Assembly: GCF_000434895.1 (NCBI RefSeq)
Contig: NZ_FR892784.1
Location: forward strand, 19,916-26,525
DNA: 6,610 nucleotides
Reading direction: 5' to 3'
Source of the DNA: Phascolarctobacterium succinatutens CAG:287
GTDB taxonomy: Bacteria; Bacillota; Negativicutes; Acidaminococcales; Acidaminococcaceae
This document shows positions 1 through 5,253 of the stretch, piece by piece. A model generated the notes under the pieces. The model worked only from the letters and a program-made list of their open reading frames with translations. It did no database searches and was not told the DNA's origin. Position 1 is the stretch's first letter; the number at the start of each line of letters is the position of its first letter. Position numbers and translations under genes: made by a program.

Positions 1-411
1 GGCAGGAATGCCGGCAACCAGGGAATTCGGCGGTACGATGGTGCCTTTGGTTACAACGGCACCGGCAGCAACGATAGAGCCGTGGCCGATTACAGCGCCG
101 TCAAGTACGGTAGAATGCATGCCGATGAGGCAGTGGTCTTCAACGGTGCAGGCATGCAGCAGAGCGCAGTGGCCTACAGTTACATAATCACCGACGATGC
201 AGGCGTAGTTATCAGCAACGTGCAGCACGCTGTTGTCCTGGATATTGCTGTAGCGGCCAACCTCGATGCGGTTAACGTCGCCGCGGATAGTAACGCCTGG
301 CCAAACGCTGGCGTACTCTTTAAGCTCAACCTTGCCAATCAGGGTGGCAGTATTAAAGGCATAGGCCTTTTCATCAATTTTGGGGGCTTGCGCTTCAAAT
401 TTAAAAATCAT
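1..411 (-). CDS. Gamma-carbonic-anhydrase-like hexapeptide-repeat protein (3' end outside window)
   Basis: This is a left-handed beta-helix protein of the gamma carbonic anhydrase / YrdA-PaaY type, probably a cytoplasmic trimer binding a metal between subunits. The visible 137 residues start MIFKFEAQAPKIDEKAY and carry the family signature: RGD at 43-45, NIQDNSVLH at 56-64, GHCALLH at 80-86, then IGMHSTVLDG and repeated hexapeptide turns (AVIGHGSIVAAGAVV). His64, His81 and His86 sit where the three metal ligands of the family are expected, so the active-site metal is probably retained. The start ATG (411-409) follows a GGTGAT ribosome site on the minus strand. The family is usually about 165-180 residues, so roughly 30-40 are missing past the window edge. 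Whether it has carbonic anhydrase or another activity cannot be told; many members have none shown. Codons are GC-richer than in the central cassette, consistent with resident chromosome. Confidence 0.9.
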   Translation of the reverse strand, partial: MIFKFEAQAPKIDEKAYAFNTATLIGKVELKEYASVWPGVTIRGDVNRIEVGRYSNIQDNSVLHVADNYACIVGDYVTVGHCALLHACTVEDHCLIGMHSTVLDGAVIGHGSIVAAGAVVTKGTIVPPNSLVAGIPA

Positions 412-485
412 GGTATCACCGCTTTCTGTAAATTGGCTGCCTTCGCGGCAGTCTTGAAAGATAAACAATTTCTTCTCACACTATT

Positions 486-514
486 ATTATCATATGAGCA
501 GATAATAAAGTCAA
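486..514 (-). promoter_or_regulatory. Sigma-A promoter of the hexapeptide-repeat gene
   Basis: Read on the minus strand, TTGACT (514-509) and GATAAT (491-486) are separated by exactly 17 bp, about 75 bp upstream of the minus-strand start codon. Immediately upstream of the -35 lies an inverted repeat (TTCACAT at 519-525, ATGTGAA at 537-543, 11-bp gap) that could bind a regulator. The stretch 412-775 has no convincing gene. It holds this promoter, the divergent promoter at 593-621 and the leader of the plus-strand gene. Confidence 0.75.
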
Positions 515-592
515 GGCGTTCACATTTATTTTGCAGATGTGAAGGATTGGATTTAGTTGTGGGTGGGCGGTAGAAAAAATTTTTGTGTTACC

Positions 593-621
593 TTGACAGA
601 TTTACTGATTCGCTATATAAT
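593..621 (+). promoter_or_regulatory. Consensus sigma-A promoter of the left paralogue
   Basis: TTGACA (593-598) and TATAAT (616-621) are perfect consensus hexamers with a 17-bp spacer. An A-tract/T-tract block (AAAAAATTTTT around 574-584) lies just upstream and resembles an UP element. Transcription would begin near 628 and run through the leader hairpin at 675-720 into the gene at 776. The same arrangement stands before the right paralogue (5402-5430). Confidence 0.85.
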
Positions 622-674
622 AACCACACAGCACTTAGACAAGCTGTATACATTTGTTTATATAAGAATTTTAG

Positions 675-727
675 GCTATTATAATGATATTTTCCTATGC
701 GAAAATTTCATTATAATAGCTTTTTTT
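675..727 (+). terminator. Long leader hairpin with T7 tract (terminator or attenuator)
   Basis: GCTATTATAATGA (675-687) pairs perfectly with TCATTATAATAGC (708-720). After one T-T mismatch the stem continues with ATTTTC (689-694) and GAAAAT (701-706) around a 6-nt loop, so 19 of 20 positions pair. Seven T residues follow at once (721-727), the form of an intrinsic terminator. It lies between the strong promoter at 593 and the ribosome site at about 759-765, with no gene upstream on this strand to end. A transcription attenuator is therefore the natural reading. A small second hairpin (TGCG, TTTTT, CGCA; 730-742) follows. The ligand or trigger is unknown. Confidence 0.75.
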
Positions 728-775
728 GTTGCGTTTTTCGCATATTCAGTGTTATAAAGAAAGGATGATTCTTAT

Positions 776-1019
776 ATGGCAAATTACAGTTACACAAATT
801 TATATGTTCATGGTCCGCAAGAGGAGCTGGCAAACCTCTTTAAAAAAGCTCAAGTGCTGGACGCGCAAGGACGAGCGCAAAGAGCGTACGCCTTTCGGCT
901 CTGGTTGGATTGGCTTTATTGCCCAAGGGGCAGGTATGCAAGCCTTTGATAATCGCGCTAGTGTGGAAACATTTCAGTACGATGGCTTGCCAGTGTATGA
1001 GGTAAAGCGAGAGGCTTGA
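776..1019 (+). pseudogene. Decayed, internally deleted paralogue of the gene at 5626
   Basis: The start ATG at 776 has a good ribosome site (AGAAAGGATG). Translation opens MANYSYTNLYVHGPQEELAN, nearly identical to the gene at 5626. After LFKK the frame breaks: the A-run at 842-847 has six A where the intact copy has five. As written the reading frame stops early at 947-949 (57 residues). Correcting the run gives RKDERKERTPFGSGW, FIAQGAGMQAFD and FQYDGLPVYEVKREA to the stop at 1017-1019, all matching the intact copy. The join YDG-LPVY marks an in-frame internal deletion of about 330 bp (about 110 codons) relative to the copy at 5626, roughly its positions 5836-6165. The gene is therefore doubly damaged, though promoter, leader and ribosome site look intact. 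Function is unknown; see the intact copy. An alternative is that the short product is still made. Confidence 0.8.
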
Positions 1020-1025
1020 TGGGTG

Positions 1026-1058
1026 CAGGAAGCGGCAGTGAGGGGCTGTCGCTTCTTG
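1026..1058 (+). terminator. GC-rich hairpin after the left paralogue
   Basis: GAAGCGGCAG (1029-1038) pairs with CTGTCGCTTC (1046-1055) with one G-T pair. Three further outer positions (1026-1028 with 1056-1058) can pair, giving a 13-bp stem with a 7-nt loop just after the stop at 1019. No T-tract follows (TTGAAAAAATAATT), so it is either a weak terminator or a 3'-end stabilising hairpin. Confidence 0.4.
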
Positions 1059-1172
1059 AAAAAATAATTGAGCAGAAGCAATCGTATATGGTTGCAAGCA
1101 AGTTGAATTGAAGTTGCAAGTTGTTTTCAAAGATTAACTAAAAAAGAGAAAAAAAGCTGATTGAAGTTATTA

Positions 1173-1203
1173 ACCTAAAAAAGCAGACTATATACCTAAA
1201 AAA
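1173..1203 (+). repeat. 10-bp direct repeat, 21-bp offset, upstream of the XRE gene
   Basis: ACCTAAAAAA occurs at 1173-1182 and again at 1194-1203, two DNA turns apart, in the AT-rich stretch before the XRE regulator. The spacing would put two protein-binding sites on one face of the helix. I see no convincing -35/-10 pair nearby; weak -10-like TATAAA (1211-1216) and TATTAT (1224-1229) lack a good -35. Confidence 0.35.
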
Positions 1204-1258
1204 TAATTTATATAAACTGTTAATATTATAAAGAGAAGCTTGACAAGAGGTGATGACG

Positions 1259-1489
1259 TTGTTTGCTACACGTTACAAGAATATTGGATTGAAAATAGCA
1301 TATTATAGAAAAAAGAAAGGCTATACGCAAGCAGAGCTGGCCGAGCGGATTGGTATGAGTGCCGCTTATCTTGGGCAGATTGAGCGAGGGAATAGAGGCA
1401 ACAGTTTTTCTTTAGAAACTCTGTATCAGATTGCTGATGCGTTGGAGATTGATGTTAATTTGCTGATAAAAAATGAAATGTTGGCTTGA
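1259..1489 (+). CDS. XRE-family helix-turn-helix regulator
   Basis: This is a small single-domain DNA-binding protein of the Cro/CI (HTH_3) type, 76 residues. Nearly the whole protein is the five-helix domain, including KIAYYRKKKGYTQAELAERIG, the recognition segment MSAAYLGQIERGNRGNSFSLETLYQIADAL and a short tail. There is no sensor or dimerisation domain, so regulation is probably by simple occupancy of operators. I chose TTG at 1259 because AGAGGTGAT (1246-1254) lies about 5 bp upstream; GTG 1250 and ATG 1253 fall inside that ribosome site. It is the first gene of the AT-rich cassette and is co-oriented with it. A 34-bp near-palindrome starts at its stop codon and covers the promoter-like sequence of the next gene, so it probably controls the peptide operon. 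That control is inference. Confidence 0.88.
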   Translation: MFATRYKNIGLKIAYYRKKKGYTQAELAERIGMSAAYLGQIERGNRGNSFSLETLYQIADALEIDVNLLIKNEMLA

Positions 1490-1515
1490 TAGGTGATAGT
1501 TTGTATACATACTAT
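1486..1515 (+). promoter_or_regulatory. Candidate promoter of the peptide operon
   Basis: TTGATA (1486-1491) and TACTAT (1510-1515) have an 18-bp spacer. Transcription would start near 1522, only a few bases before the ribosome site AAGGGAG (1526-1532) and the TTG start at 1539. The hexamers are not perfect, but position and spacing fit. The site is almost wholly inside the palindrome 1489-1522, so bound repressor would block RNA polymerase. Confidence 0.5.
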
Positions 1516-1522
1516 CACCTAT
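1489..1522. promoter_or_regulatory. 34-bp near-perfect palindrome, probable XRE operator
   Basis: ATAGGTGATAGT (1489-1500) is the exact reverse complement of ACTATCACCTAT (1511-1522). The centre, TGTATACA (1502-1509), is itself palindromic on the same axis, so 16 of 17 positions are symmetric and only 1501/1510 break it. No T-tract follows (TATAAGGG), which argues against a terminator. The half-site TATCACC resembles Cro/CI-type operator halves. Its place between the XRE gene and the peptide operon favours an operator. Confidence 0.6.
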
Positions 1523-1538
1523 TATAAGGGAGAATATT

Positions 1539-1820
1539 TTGGATCAAGTAACAATTATAAATGGTAAAATATTTGATTGCAATCAATGTGGAGAATGTTG
1601 CAAACATTTATATAAAATACCTGCAATGAAAAATTTCAATAGAGGAGACGGAATATGCAAATATTTAATTAATAATAAGTGCTCGATATACAATAAAAGA
1701 CCTAATATTTGTAGAGGGGAGTACTTGTATCATTTATATTTTGAAGGTATGGATGTTGAAGAGTATTATAAAATATTGCACCATTACTGTAATATGATTC
1801 GTGGAGGTAAGATAGATTGA
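1539..1820 (+). CDS. Small YkgJ-like cysteine-cluster protein
   Basis: This 93-residue protein belongs by motif to the YkgJ-type putative zinc- or iron-binding cysteine-cluster family. It has CNQCGECC at 14-21, C40, C48, the signature IYNKRPNICR at 50-59 (Cys58) and a last cysteine in HHYCNMIR (Cys84): eight cysteines in all, enough for a bound metal or an iron-sulfur centre. There is no membrane segment or signal. The start is TTG 1539, six bases after the ribosome site AAGGGAG; no ATG fits. It is the first gene of the operon and overlaps the radical SAM gene by 4 bp (TTGA), so the two are probably translationally coupled. Family functions are mostly unknown. Here it may help load or carry electrons for the radical SAM enzyme, which lacks most auxiliary-cluster cysteines; that role is inference. 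Confidence 0.8.
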   Translation: MDQVTIINGKIFDCNQCGECCKHLYKIPAMKNFNRGDGICKYLINNKCSIYNKRPNICRGEYLYHLYFEGMDVEEYYKILHHYCNMIRGGKID

Positions 1821-2866
1821 GTAAGGATTATGTAAAAATTTTTAATGCTGTTGATTTAAAGAGAGCAAAACAGGAAGCAGAAAATATTATTGCTATGCAA
1901 GCAGCAGACTTGTATCCAAAGGAGTTCTCTTTCCCAATTACTTTACAATTTGAACTGACAGGAGCTTGTAACTTAAAATGTAAGCATTGTTATAATAGAT
2001 CTGGGGATGTTGATCGTGTTCAATATACAAGCATGACTCCGCAAAAGTGGAAAAGTTTAGCTAAACAAATTGTTGAAGCAGGTGGCATTTTTCAATGCAT
2101 TATTTCCGGAGGGGAACCATTGCTTCTAGGAGAAGATTTATTTGATATTATGGATATACTACATGAAGACGGGACTTCGTTTGTTGTTATTACGAATGGT
2201 ATGTTGTTAAGCAAAGAAAAAGTCAAAAGATTTTCTAAGTACCGCTATTTTTGGTTTCAAATTTCTATTGATGGTTCAACACCTGAGTTGCATGACTCGT
2301 TTAGAGGTGTAGAAGGCAGTTGGGAGAAAGCTGTTAATGGAGCAATGGAAATTTCTGATAGCGGAATACCATTGGTTATAGCACATTCTGTTACTCCTAA
2401 AACATTGCCTTATTTAGATGATATGGTTAAATTAGCTTATTCAGTAGGTGCTGGCAGCATTATGATTGGTGAGATATTGCCAAGTGGTAGAGCTATTTTT
2501 AATAAAGATATTTTTTTAACACATGAGCAACGCAATTATCTTTATGAACAGATTGATAAATTGTCTAGGGAATATGCAGGAAAAATAAGAATTGAAAGAT
2601 CTATGAATGTTAATACATCTATGGAACGATATGTATCTGCTCCTAATAGTGGTGGTATTATCCGCCCGAATGGAGATTTTAGATTAGATTGCATGACTCC
2701 TTTTACAATAGGCAATGTTTTGGACGAAACGATAGATTCTATTTGGAAAAATAAGGGCAAATATGCTTGGCATAATCCAAAAGTCTTAGAGTTTATAAAT
2801 TCTATTGATGCTGAAAAGCAGAAAGGTAATATACTTAATCACGTCAATGATGATATAAGAATATGA
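1817..2866 (+). CDS. Radical SAM peptide-modifying enzyme with reduced SPASM-like tail
   Basis: Radical SAM enzymes cleave S-adenosylmethionine with a 4Fe-4S cluster to start radical chemistry. This 349-residue protein has the cluster motif CNLKCKHC (Cys51, 55, 58) in LTGACNLKCKHCYN, the SAM-binding SGGEPL (97-102), and later barrel strands VVITNGMLL, FQISIDGS, and GEILPSGRA. The C-terminal part NGDFRLDCMTPFTIGNVLDETIDSIW (285-310) resembles the end of a SPASM domain but keeps only Cys292. Cys94, just before GGEP, is the only other cysteine, so standard auxiliary clusters look absent. The start is TTG 1817, after GTGGAGG, overlapping the preceding stop. The next gene is a precursor-like peptide and a PqqD-like protein follows, which marks it as a RiPP maturase. 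The reaction is unknown: both peptide cores lack cysteine, so thioether formation is unlikely, while epimerisation or carbon-carbon or carbon-oxygen crosslinking is possible. Confidence 0.9.
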   Translation: MSKDYVKIFNAVDLKRAKQEAENIIAMQAADLYPKEFSFPITLQFELTGACNLKCKHCYNRSGDVDRVQYTSMTPQKWKSLAKQIVEAGGIFQCIISGGEPLLLGEDLFDIMDILHEDGTSFVVITNGMLLSKEKVKRFSKYRYFWFQISIDGSTPELHDSFRGVEGSWEKAVNGAMEISDSGIPLVIAHSVTPKTLPYLDDMVKLAYSVGAGSIMIGEILPSGRAIFNKDIFLTHEQRNYLYEQIDKLSREYAGKIRIERSMNVNTSMERYVSAPNSGGIIRPNGDFRLDCMTPFTIGNVLDETIDSIWKNKGKYAWHNPKVLEFINSIDAEKQKGNILNHVNDDIRI

Positions 2867-2880
2867 AGGTACAAGTTAAA

Positions 2881-3075
2881 ATGAAAAAACAATATAAGAA
2901 ACCAATGGTTATTTCAAATGTGAGTATTGAAGGGGTTATTCCAGCCGGTTTGGCGGCGGCTATTGAAGCTTTTGCTGTAGGTGTGGCTGTTGGGACACAA
3001 GTCAAAAAGATGCTGAATGGTCGTACTGGTTGGGGTAAGGTTCAGCAACTAGTTGAAGTGGAGGGGAGAGCATGA
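2881..3075 (+). CDS. RiPP precursor-like peptide 1
   Basis: This 64-residue peptide starts MKKQYKKPMVISNVSIEG. Such lysine-rich KKPxV openings are common in precursors of radical-SAM-modified peptides. The leader is followed by GVIP (18-21) and a hydrophobic Ala/Val/Gly stretch (22-39) with glycines at 23, 34 and 38, then KKMLNGRTGWGK and a charged tail. It has no cysteine. I chose ATG 2881 because GAAGGT (2865-2870) precedes it at 10 bp and the start then aligns with peptide 2. ATG 2863, overlapping the radical SAM stop (ATGA), would add six residues but has a poor ribosome site. It sits directly after the maturase and before the PqqD-like gene (ATGA overlap at 3072-3075). The leader cleavage site is uncertain; before or near GVIP is one guess. 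An alternative is a small membrane-active helper peptide. Confidence 0.75.
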   Translation: MKKQYKKPMVISNVSIEGVIPAGLAAAIEAFAVGVAVGTQVKKMLNGRTGWGKVQQLVEVEGRA

Positions 3076-3356
3076 TTACATGGGAGTGGCTTAAGCATAA
3101 AAAGCTTGTCGATATTTCTTTGAAAAAACGTTGGGAAAAAGATATTATGGTGTTATATGGCAAAGAACTGGACATATGTTACTTGAATAAAATAGGTGGA
3201 GAAATAATTTCTTTGAGTAATTGCAAAAATACAGCTTCTGATATTGCTGATATGTTGCTGCAAACGTATGATGTTGATGAAAATGAATTAAGAGAAGATA
3301 TTCTATGTTTGATTAGAGAATTGCAATGGAAAAGACTTGTGAGACTAGAAGAATAA
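3072..3356 (+). CDS. PqqD-like RiPP recognition protein
   Basis: This 94-residue stand-alone protein has the PqqD pattern. A beta-hairpin region (IMVLYGKELDICYLNKIGGEIISL) leads to a 'gertveeia'-like turn (NTASDIADMLLQTYDVD) and a final helix-loop (LREDILCLIRELQWKRLVRLEE). PqqD-type domains bind precursor leaders and present them to the modifying enzyme. The length matches stand-alone PqqD proteins, about 90 residues. The start ATG 3072 overlaps the preceding stop by 4 bp and follows GGAGGGGAG. Three cysteines are present without a cluster motif. Standing between peptide 1 and the downstream genes, it probably serves both precursors, whose leaders share KKxYxKP. Sequence divergence from classical PqqD lowers certainty slightly. 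Confidence 0.8.
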   Translation: MITWEWLKHKKLVDISLKKRWEKDIMVLYGKELDICYLNKIGGEIISLSNCKNTASDIADMLLQTYDVDENELREDILCLIRELQWKRLVRLEE

Positions 3357-3373
3357 TTACGGAGGGTACGATA

Positions 3374-3970
3374 ATGAAATTTACGACCATGAAAATTACA
3401 AAAAAAGTATTAGCAGGTATAATCTTGTCTGTATTAGTAGTATTGGGTGCATTTTATACATTAAAGCCTTCGCCGCTTCCCAAAATTTACATACCATCTG
3501 ATATAGAATGGCAGACCCCTGCTCTTGATGCATATATTGGTGACTTTACACCAGTATGGGATAAAGAATATCCTGATGAACTACGTACAGTTTTAAGTTC
3601 AGAATATACCATACGTAAGACAAGATTAGATAAAGATTGGCAATCTGCCTTTTCTGGGAAAACTTCTGCGCATATACTTACAGAAATACAAAGTACAACG
3701 TTATGCACAAGATTGCTTAACCTATCTAACAGGGTAGCAAATGAAAGAGAAATCAAAGAACATACAGCCCAAAATATCACGAGATTTGGAGTGATTGATT
3801 ACTATTTTCCCGGCACTGTATTAGCTATTGAATATAAAGATGGTTGTGTACTTTCCGCAATGATAGATAAAGATACTGGTAAATATATTAGGCTTCGTGT
3901 TAATTCTGAGAAGAATACAGAACATAATTGGGAACCATCGAAAATTTATGTAAAGCTGATGTATAATTAA
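3374..3970 (+). CDS. Membrane-anchored protein of unknown function
   Basis: I do not recognise this protein. It has 198 residues: a basic N-terminus (MKFTTMKITKK), one hydrophobic segment at about 12-30 (VLAGIILSVLVVLGAFYTL), and a soluble 165-residue domain. Positive charges before the segment predict an N-in anchor with the domain outside the membrane. There is no lipobox. Two cysteines (111 and 158) could form a disulfide outside the cell. The start ATG 3374 follows GGAGGG (3361-3366) by 7 bp; an upstream in-frame ATG at 3326 lies inside the PqqD-like gene and lacks such a site. It is 17 bp downstream of that gene, so it is in the operon. Between two precursor genes, an immunity role or a surface maturation partner is plausible, but nothing in the sequence proves either. 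It has no visible protease or transporter motif. Confidence 0.75.
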   Translation: MKFTTMKITKKVLAGIILSVLVVLGAFYTLKPSPLPKIYIPSDIEWQTPALDAYIGDFTPVWDKEYPDELRTVLSSEYTIRKTRLDKDWQSAFSGKTSAHILTEIQSTTLCTRLLNLSNRVANEREIKEHTAQNITRFGVIDYYFPGTVLAIEYKDGCVLSAMIDKDTGKYIRLRVNSEKNTEHNWEPSKIYVKLMYN

Positions 3971-4022
3971 CAACTAAATATAAAAATATCATTGCCTGTT
4001 TTGTAAGAGGAGATTTACGATA

Positions 4023-4211
4023 ATGAAAAAATATAGAAAGCCTTGTTTAGTAACTCAATCTAAGGTTAAAGGCATAATACCATTGGCAGCACTTAGCGTA
4101 GCTGAATTAGCTGGAGTAGCATCAGTAGTTGGTCTTGCGGTTGGGATGGCAGCTTCAAAAGGTTCAAATGATATAGTGTCGTTTAGATCTAATCTTGTTC
4201 TTCAAAAATAA
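4023..4211 (+). CDS. RiPP precursor-like peptide 2
   Basis: This 62-residue peptide starts MKKYRKPCLVTQSKVKG and aligns end to end with peptide 1: MKK(Q)Y[KR]KP, then G[IV]IP (17-20 here), then an Ala/Val/Gly-rich hydrophobic core (21-44: LAALSVAELAGVASVV and GLAVGMAAS) and a polar tail. Its only cysteine (Cys8) is in the leader, so the core cannot form cysteine thioethers. ATG 4023 follows AAGAGGAG (4005-4012) by 10 bp. The bases TACGATAATGAAA around the start are identical to those at the 3374 start, suggesting shared origin or coupled control. It lies 52 bp after the membrane protein. Two related but diverged precursors suggest either a two-component product or two alternative products of one enzyme set. 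Confidence 0.72.
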   Translation: MKKYRKPCLVTQSKVKGIIPLAALSVAELAGVASVVGLAVGMAASKGSNDIVSFRSNLVLQK

Positions 4212-4819
4212 AAAGAAATCAGGGTACGCATACTAAAATTGCTTTAGTCGGGCAGCCGGGTGCAGGTAAATCGAGTGTTATTAACAAATTGATAGGCAAA
4301 AATTTATTTAAATCTGGAGTATATACAGATACCACAGTGAAAAGCCAAGAAGCATCTTGGGGAGCATTGAGAATCGTTGATTTGCCTGGATATGACACGA
4401 AAAGATTTCCTTTTGAAGACTGGTGCAAACAATTTTCTGTAGAGGATTATGATTTGTATCTGTTCGTATTTGCCGGTAAATTACATGATGCCGACGGAAA
4501 GTTATTTAAAAAATTTAAGGAATGGAATCAATCTAGGAAGCATCCTTATTTTATTGTGCGCAATAAGGAAGACGATATATGGGATGGTGAAAGGACACTA
4601 GACGATCTGAAGAAAGAAATCGTTGAAGATGTTTATTCTAAAGTAGGTGCTACAGACATAAAAGTTTATTTTACAAGCTGTAAGACTGGCATTGGGATTA
4701 AAGAATTAAAGGACGATATTTTTGCTTCTGACCTTGATGATGTAAAGAAGGATAAAATCATTGCGGCTTTAAAGCAGAAAGTATTCAAGAGTTGGCTAGA
4801 AAAAGAAGAAAATGTTTAG
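4208..4819 (+). pseudogene. IRG-like GTPase, 5' part (no normal start, frameshifted)
   Basis: This frame encodes a G domain resembling interferon-inducible (IRG-type) GTPases: G1 GQPGAGKSS (4250-4276), G3 DLPG followed by YDTKRFPFEDW (4379 on), G4 NKED (4562-4573) and a G5-like TSCKTGIG (4673 on). The DLPG...FP pattern is typical of IRG proteins. The frame is open from 4193 but contains no ATG, GTG or TTG before the P-loop. The first TTG (4289) would remove G1. ATA at 4208 is a possible lost ATG: it overlaps the preceding TAA by 4 bp (ATAA), just as ATGA overlaps occur at 2863 and 3072. The frame ends KSWLEKEENV at 4817-4819, but the family continues in the -1 frame (4792-5253). Adding one A to the five-A run at 4800-4804 would join them. 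It is best read as a damaged last gene of the operon, perhaps once for membrane defence or immunity. Confidence 0.7.
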
Positions 4820-5253
4820 ATGATATTAATACCTATGCTTGGGCGGTAGCTGCTAATGCTTTAAATCCTATCCCTGGTGTTGATGTTAGCTGTGATTTAG
4901 CGGCTTTTTATAAGATGGCTCAAGAAATTAGAGAAAGTTTTTGGCTTGATGAAACAGTTATAGAGAAATACATGACTGTATTAGGACCCGTAGGGAAACA
5001 ACTTGCGGATAAGGTGCTTGCATATCTTACCGAAGAAGGTATAATGTTGGTTCTTAGGCAAGTAGCTGAACGATATGCTAAAAAACGATTTTTAAAATAT
5101 ATTCCCTATGTCGGACCAGTTGTAGCAGCTTGTGCTGGTTTTGCTATGACCAAAACATTAGGAAAATATTATATAGATAATTGTTATGAAATGGCAAAGA
5201 AAATCCTTGAATATGAAGTAATAAATAATAAAGATGATGTGATTAGTGTATAA
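4792..5253 (+). CDS. IRG-like GTPase, C-terminal fragment in shifted frame
   Basis: This is the C-terminal helical part of the gene begun at 4208. From the join it reads RKCLDDINTYAWAVAANALN, then PIPGVDVSCDLAAFYKMAQE, ESFWLDETVIEKYM and a hydrophobic hairpin-like segment YIPYVGPVVAACAGFAMTK before a charged tail. Patterns such as NPIPGxDxxxDLxxxxKM and FxLDE occur in the C-terminal helical domains of IRG-like and DUF697-like GTPases and often contact membranes. As written, the fragment could start at TTG 4792 inside the upstream frame, without a ribosome site, so separate translation is doubtful unless coupled. Joined to 4208-4819 with one extra base, the protein would have about 348 residues, close to normal for such GTPases. 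Codon use matches the AT-rich cassette. Confidence 0.65.
   Translation: MARKRRKCLDDINTYAWAVAANALNPIPGVDVSCDLAAFYKMAQEIRESFWLDETVIEKYMTVLGPVGKQLADKVLAYLTEEGIMLVLRQVAERYAKKRFLKYIPYVGPVVAACAGFAMTKTLGKYYIDNCYEMAKKILEYEVINNKDDVISV

Noticed and set aside
82..573. Plus-strand open frame of 163 codons
   Set aside because: It lies opposite the hexapeptide-repeat gene, whose minus-strand translation has clear family motifs and a ribosome site.
557..757. Plus-strand open frame with a hydrophobic end
   Set aside because: It runs through a consensus promoter and the long leader hairpin and has no ribosome site; the composition reflects AT-rich leader DNA.
842..848. Programmed ribosomal frameshift at the AAAAAAG run of the left paralogue
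   Set aside because: Restoring the family frame needs a +1 or -2 shift, not the usual -1 on A AAA AAG, and the gene also has a large deletion, so mutation is simpler.
840..1130. Minus-strand open frame over the decayed paralogue
   Set aside because: The plus strand matches the intact copy residue by residue; the minus frame has no motif or ribosome site.
1489..1522. Palindrome as a rho-independent terminator of the XRE gene
   Set aside because: No T-tract follows and the element overlaps promoter-like hexamers; an operator explains it better.
3487..3780. Minus-strand frame inside the membrane protein gene
   Set aside because: It is opposite a gene with a strong ribosome site and a signal-anchor start; it has no support of its own.
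4798..4807. Programmed -1 frameshift joining the GTPase halves
   Set aside because: The bases AGAAAAAGAA in this phase do not make a canonical X XXY YYZ heptamer and the missing start codon also points to decay. Slippage is not fully excluded.
4289..4819. GTPase starting at TTG 4289
   Set aside because: This start would remove the P-loop GQPGAGKS and has no ribosome site, so it is not the original start.
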